Shown here one piece after another: positions 59,166-64,000 of a stretch of 64,000 nt of DNA; within the stretch, counting starts at the first letter, position 1; the number at the start of each line of letters is the position of its first letter. Source of the stretch: Desmodus rotundus (lineage: Eukaryota > Chordata > Mammalia > Chiroptera > Phyllostomidae); assembly GCF_022682495.2 (NCBI RefSeq), contig NC_071399.1, forward strand, positions 54,366,873-54,430,872, written 5' to 3'. The notes beneath the pieces are model-generated. The model made no database searches and had not been told where the DNA came from. It worked only from the letters and a program-made list of their open reading frames with translations. The position numbers were made by a program, and so were the translations under genes.

Positions 59166-59309
59166 AATTAAAAATCATTTTATTTTATAGATAAGTGCTT
59201 GTGAGCCCCTAGAGGGTTAGAGACCTGTTAAAGGTAATCTGGCTTATTGGAGATACAGGTGAGATGATCCATATCCTCTTAGTTCCACAACAGAGCTGTT
59301 TAGAATTCA

Positions 59310-59440
59310 TTATTTATTCATTTATATGCTCATTAACACAAATTCATTGAGTGCCTACGCCAGGCCACTCATGTCCTTCTCCTCCTAGAGATTACAGTGT
59401 TAGCAGGGATGGTGAATATCAGAACAGTGGAGAAGGTACA
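59310..59440 (-). repeat. L2 LINE 3' end fragment
   Basis: 'ttcattgagtgcctacgccaggccactc' and 'gagattacagtgttagcagggatgg' match a diverged antisense L2 end. It may be a second insertion or a rearranged piece of the one at 59.0 kb. Confidence 0.6.
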
Positions 59441-60139
59441 AATTTCTTAAGCCATAACCTGGAAATATCATGTCGCTTAATTTTTTTGATAAGTAAATTT
59501 AAATAGTATTTCAAGCCCTGCCCCTTCATCACTCCACCTTCTGCTCCACTGATAACAGAATATTTAACATGATCAATTCCAGGTGAATCTTGTTCATCCT
59601 GGTTATTTTTTCACTCTTTTTTTCTCTCCAGTGATTGATATTAAGTTGCCCCTGAAACATATGGATTGTTGAGGTGGCCTGTCTAGTTTGTGGTCATCAT
59701 CTGTCAGTGCTGGCAAGAGATGTCTGACTTTCCCTGTCTGTCACCCTCTTCATCAATTCCATTGGCATCTATTAAGATACCCATCAAACCCTCTTGTCTG
59801 CAGTGAAGCCCTTTGTCTAGGGTTCCTGTACCTCCAGGTCTACCCCTCAGACTCTTCTCTCTCCAGCAAAAATTTTAAAAATGATTTGTGTGTGTTTAAA
59901 TCTCATCTTAGACTGGAATTCCCACTCACATGTTGTTCTCTTGCAAATTTGTTACTTACATCATGAATATTATGCCTCTAAGTTCTTTAGGGATCTATTT
60001 TTGATTGTCAAATGCTAGGATTTTTAGATTCCTTTAAGCCATTGTCATGGAGATGATTCAGAAAAACTACTCTGAAACAAAAGATTAATTGACCCTTTTT
60101 TCTTTTAAAAATCTAATGAGTGCAATGGTAAGGGGAAGA
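59441..60139. other. Unassigned intergenic sequence
   Basis: No gene or repeat recognised. A 92-codon frame at 59688-59966 has no known motif. Confidence 0.4.
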
Positions 60140-60696
60140 TGTTGTGTTGGTTAATTATTGCTCAAAGCAATAATACTCATTTATTGTGCCTTATGGTTTC
60201 TGTGAGTCACGCATTCACACAGGACACAGTGAGGACAAATTATCTCCATTCCACCACGTGTGGGGCCTCAGCTGTAAATCATCAAACACTGGGGGCTGGA
60301 ATCATTATAGAGCTTGCACATTCAGTATCTGGAGGCTGCTGTTGGCTAGGGGCCTGGCTGGGGCAGTCAGCAGGAAGACCCTCACATGCCCATATGGCCA
60401 TGCCACGTGCCGTGGATGAAAGTCCACAACATGGTGGCTGGGTTCCAAAGCTAAGAGGGGAAAGAGAGAGTAACAAAGAGAAAGAACGAAGCAAAAGCTA
60501 TATTACTCTTTATAACGAGCCTCATCAGTCACAGTGTCCTTTCAATGGTTGAGCCTGTTACAAAGGCCTACTTACATTCAAGAGGAGGGAACATGGACCC
60601 CAACTCTGGGTGGGTGTGATTGTCCATGTCACATTGTGAGCATGTGGAATAGGTCATAAATTGGTGTAGTTATCTAGGGAGAATATAATCTGCCAC
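60140..60696 (-). mobile_element. MaLR-type solo LTR (MLT1H-K-like)
   Basis: The piece runs from TGTTGTGTTGGTTAATTATTGC to ...ATAATCTGCCACA, giving TG...CA termini. Between them lie 'tttattgtgccttatggtttctgtgagtcac', 'ttggctaggggcctggctggggcag', 'acatggtggctgggttccaa' and 'tgtcacattgtgagc', in the order of MLT1H-K LTRs. There is no internal region. Orientation is uncertain; open frames in it are chance. Confidence 0.75.
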
Positions 60697-61535
60697 ATGG
60701 GGGGTTAGCAGGAGACATGGGAATGGAAATGACTGGATAGTACTTTACAATATTATTTTATGATATTTGGTCTGCAACTGATAATCATCATCCATGGGTG
60801 CAGTGTGGCCATAAAAGGAAAGGATGCATTGACAGAGAATCAGCTATGTGCGGTTGATTTTTTAAAAATTCTCTCTTCTTGGGTGAGAGGCAATTTCTTA
60901 CTATTTGTGTCTCACTAAGGAGCTAGTTTTGCCCTAGCATGTTTTCAAAACAAGTGCTGTGATCTCACCAGCCACTCCCTTTCCCTACTTTCCCCAGGGA
61001 CTGAGTTTAAGTACGCTGGATTTCCCTCCCTTTATCACCATTTTCTTTCCATTTCCCTTTCTTTCCTTCTCCATATCATAATTTAATGGCTCAGTCTTTT
61101 GCTGGGGGAATTAATTGGGTTATGTCCTTAACTAATAATAGAGCTTTTTTTTTGCCTGTGAATTTTAACAGCTGCCTAATTGAAGTATCCAATTGGAATG
61201 ACTAATAATGAGAGACTTAGGCTTTTAAAGCATGACTGCAGGACTCATGTTAGGATAAGACCAGGGCAGGGTGGGTAGAAGCAGCTCAATAGCTCCTACT
61301 TGTGCCATGCAGAAGCCCATTTGTGTGGCCTGGCCCAGGGCTGACCTGCTTTTAGGAAGCTTAATTAGCAGGGTAAGAAGAACTGGCTCCTCTCCATGCT
61401 TGGTCAAAGGGATTGACCTATGAGAACAGTAGAACAGAAGAGCCCAGTTCCTCTTTTCATTATTATTATTATATATTTTTAAATAAAATAGCATATCATT
61501 TCATTCTGGTTATAAAATAAATGCATGCCAATTTT
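60697..61535. other. Unassigned intergenic sequence
   Basis: A/T-rich with no recognised gene. An A/T-rich simple stretch precedes the L1 tail. Confidence 0.4.
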
Positions 61536-64000
61536 TAAAAATTTATTTTATTTTTAAATTTTATTTATTTATTTACTGTTGTTCTATTATAGTTGTCCCA
61601 ATTTTCCCCTGTTGCTCTCTTCTGTCCCATGCACAACCCACAGTTTTTTGATCCACTCATTTGCTGATGGGCCTTTAGGCTGTTTCCAGCACTTGGCTAT
61701 TGTAAATAACACTATGAACGTTGGGGTGCGTAGATTCTTCTGAATTGATGTTTCAGGATTCTTAGGGTATAATCCCAGGAGTGGAATTGCTGGGTCAAAA
61801 GGCAGTTCCATTTTTAGTTTTTTGAGGAAATTCCATACTGTTTTGCACAGTGGCTGCACCAGTCTGCATTCCCACTGAAAATGTACTAAGGTTCCCTTTT
61901 GCCTGCATCCTTGTCAACACTTACAGTTGGTTGATATGGTTATGATGGCCATTCTAAACTGTGTGTGAAGTGGTATCTCATTGTGGTTTTAATTTGCATC
62001 TCTCTGATGGCTAGTGATGCTGAGTATCTTTTCTTATGTCTCTGGGTCCTCTTTGGAGAACTGTCTGTTCAGGTCCTTTGCCCATTTTTTGATTGGATTG
62101 TTTGTATTCCTGGAGTGGAGTCATATGGGTTCTTTATATATTCTGGAGCTCAAACCCTTGTCCTAGTTATCATTGGCAAATATATTTTCCCATGGAGTTG
62201 GTTCCCTTTCATTTTGCTGATGTTTTCTTTAGCTGTACAGAAGCTTTTTATTTTGATGATATTCTATTTGTTTATTCTTTCCTTTATGTCCCTTACTCTA
62301 GGGGACATGTCAGTGAAAATATTGCTGCATGGAATATCTGAGATTTTCCTGCCTGTGCTCTCCTCTAGGACTTTTATGGTGTTGTGACTTATATTTAAGT
62401 CTTTTATCCATCTTGAGTTTATTTTTGTGTATGGTGTAAGTTGGTGATCGAGTTTCTTTTTTTTTTGCATGTACCTGTCCAGATCATTGAAGGGGTTATT
62501 TTCACTGCACTTTATGCTTCTGCCCCTTTTTAATTGACCATAGAAACAAAGGCTTATTTCTGGGCTCTCTATTCTGTTCCATTGATCTACATGTCTGTTC
62601 TTATGCCAGTACCAGACTCTTTTGATTACCATGGCCTTGTAGTACAGTTTTATATCAGGTATTGTGATCCTTCCTACTTTGTTCTTCTTTTTCCAAATTG
62701 CTGTGGCTGTTTGGGGTCGGTTATGGTTCCATATAAATTTTTGGAATGTTTTCTCATTATTTGTGAAATATGTCATTGGTATTTTAATAGGGATCGTGTT
62801 GAATCTATAAATTGCTTTGGGCAGTATGGCCATTTTAATGATGTTAATTCTTCCACTCCATGAGTATGGTACATGCTTCCATTTGTTTGTGTTTTCCTTA
62901 ATTTCTTTCTTCAATGTTGTGTAGGCTTCTGAGTACAGGTCTTTTACCTCCTTGGTAAGGTTTTTTCCTAGGTACTTTATTTTTCTTGTTGCTGTGGTAA
63001 ATGGGATTTTTTTTCCTGATTTCTATTTCTGTACAAAAATACCTTAAATTTCTGAATATTGACTTTGTATCTCATTGCTTTGGCAAATTCATTTATTACA
63101 TTGAACAGTTTTTTTGTGGAGCCTTTAGGATTTTTTGTGTATACTATCATGTCATCTGCAAATAATGCCAGTTTTACTTCCTCCTTTCCAATTTGGATGT
63201 CTTTTATTATTTTTTTTCTTGTCTTATTGCTGTGTGTAGGACTTGCAAAACTATGTTGAATAGAAGCGGTGAAAGTGGACACCCTTATCTTGTTTCTGAT
63301 GTTAGGGAGAAAGGTTTTAGTTTTTGCCCATTGAGTTGATGTTGGCTGTAGGTTTCTTGTATATTGACTTTATTATGTTGAGGTATGCTCCTTCTATTCC
63401 CACTTTGCTGAGTGTTTTTATCATAAATGGATGCTGTACTTTATCAAATGCTTTTTCAGCATCTATTGATATGATCATGTGATTTTTGTCTTTCATTTTG
63501 TTTATGTGGAGTTTTACATTTATTGATTCACAAATATTGTACCATCCTTGCATCCCTGGGATAAATCTCACTTGATTATGCTGTATGATCTTTTTAATGT
63601 ATTGCTGGATGCAGTTTGCTAATATTTTGTCGAGGATTTTAGCGTCTATATTCATTAGTGATATTGGCCTGTAGTTTTCTTTCTTTGATGTGTTGTTATC
63701 TGGTTTTAGAATTAGGATAATACTGGCCTCGCAAAAAGAGTTTAGGAATCTTCCTGCTCTTGAATTTTTTGGAAAAATTTGAGAAGGGTAGGAGTTAGCT
63801 CTTCTCTAAATGTTTGGTAAAATTCACCTGTGAAACCATCTGGTCCAGGGCTTTTGTGTGCCAGAAGTTTTTTGATTACTGCTTCAATTTCACTTGTTGT
63901 TATCAGTCTATTCAGGCTTTCTACTTCTTCTTGATTCAGTTTTGGATGATTATATGTTTCTAAAAATTAGTCCATTTCATCCTGATTTTCAAATTTCTTG
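61536..64000 (-). mobile_element. Decayed L1, running off the right edge
   Basis: The minus strand carries L1 3' UTR remnants (to about 61625) and then ORF2 broken into several frames: 61587-61859 ([20 protein letters not shown]), 62264-62914 ([37 protein letters not shown]), 62977-63282 ([12 protein letters not shown]) and 63317-63655 ([14 protein letters not shown]). Reverse transcriptase motifs survive but are split by stops and frameshifts, and text is missing around 62510 and 62210. It is clearly older than the full-length copy at 31.7-38.3 kb. Its 5' end and flanking duplication are outside the window. Confidence 0.93.

Noticed and set aside
61965..62863. Plus-strand frames of 109-140 codons
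   Set aside because: They are antisense to the decayed L1 ORF2 at the right edge.
1..64000. CRISPR arrays, bacterial operons, tRNA or rRNA genes
   Set aside because: No regularly spaced direct repeats, cloverleaf sequences or rRNA text were seen. The window is clearly mammalian nuclear DNA.

Overview
This window looks like nuclear DNA of a placental mammal, most likely a bat. It holds one terminal protein-coding exon, long gene-free stretches, and layered L2, MIR, MaLR and LINE-1 debris of the kind found in all mammals. Younger L1 copies and three related ORF1-only 'half-LINE' (HAL1) elements lie on top. The bat assignment (probably Yangochiroptera, possibly a leaf-nosed bat) rests on the style of the L1 tails and on young-looking HAL1 copies, which I recall as typical of bats. 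It is an inference, not proof. I saw no Alu, B1, carnivore, ruminant or horse SINEs.

At the left end, 1-3836 is the last intron of OLFM4 (olfactomedin-4), 3837-4639 is its last coding exon with nearly the whole olfactomedin domain, and 4640 to about 5890 is the 3' UTR with three possible poly(A) signals. Earlier OLFM4 exons lie upstream of the window. I found no other host gene. This agrees with my recollection that OLFM4 borders a large gene desert in human 13q14-q21.

The rest is a mosaic of mobile elements. From 6.7 to 30 kb there is an L1 3' fragment with target-site duplications, a HAL1 copy (18401-19973), and scattered L2, MIR and MaLR relics. From 30.8 to 38.4 kb there is a three-layer nest: an old L2 is split by a 5'-truncated L1 (+), which is itself split by a full-length L1 on the minus strand (31700-38309). 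That L1 has a perfect 16-bp target-site duplication, an uninterrupted 1273-codon ORF2 and a broken ORF1. From 39 to 47 kb there is an L1 tail, a second HAL1 (minus), two MaLR LTRs and ancient L1 relics. From 50.2 to 53.3 kb an old L2 is interrupted by a third HAL1 and an L1 3' end. A MaLR LTR lies at 60.1 kb, and a decayed minus-strand L1 runs off the right edge from about 61.5 kb.

The most interesting relationship is between the two LINE classes. HAL1 supplies only an ORF1-type RNA-binding protein, while the full-length L1 has kept ORF2 (endonuclease and reverse transcriptase) but lost ORF1. Two of the three HAL1 copies carry different large internal deletions but still have both ends and target-site duplications. 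Several short near-perfect inverted repeats are also noted.
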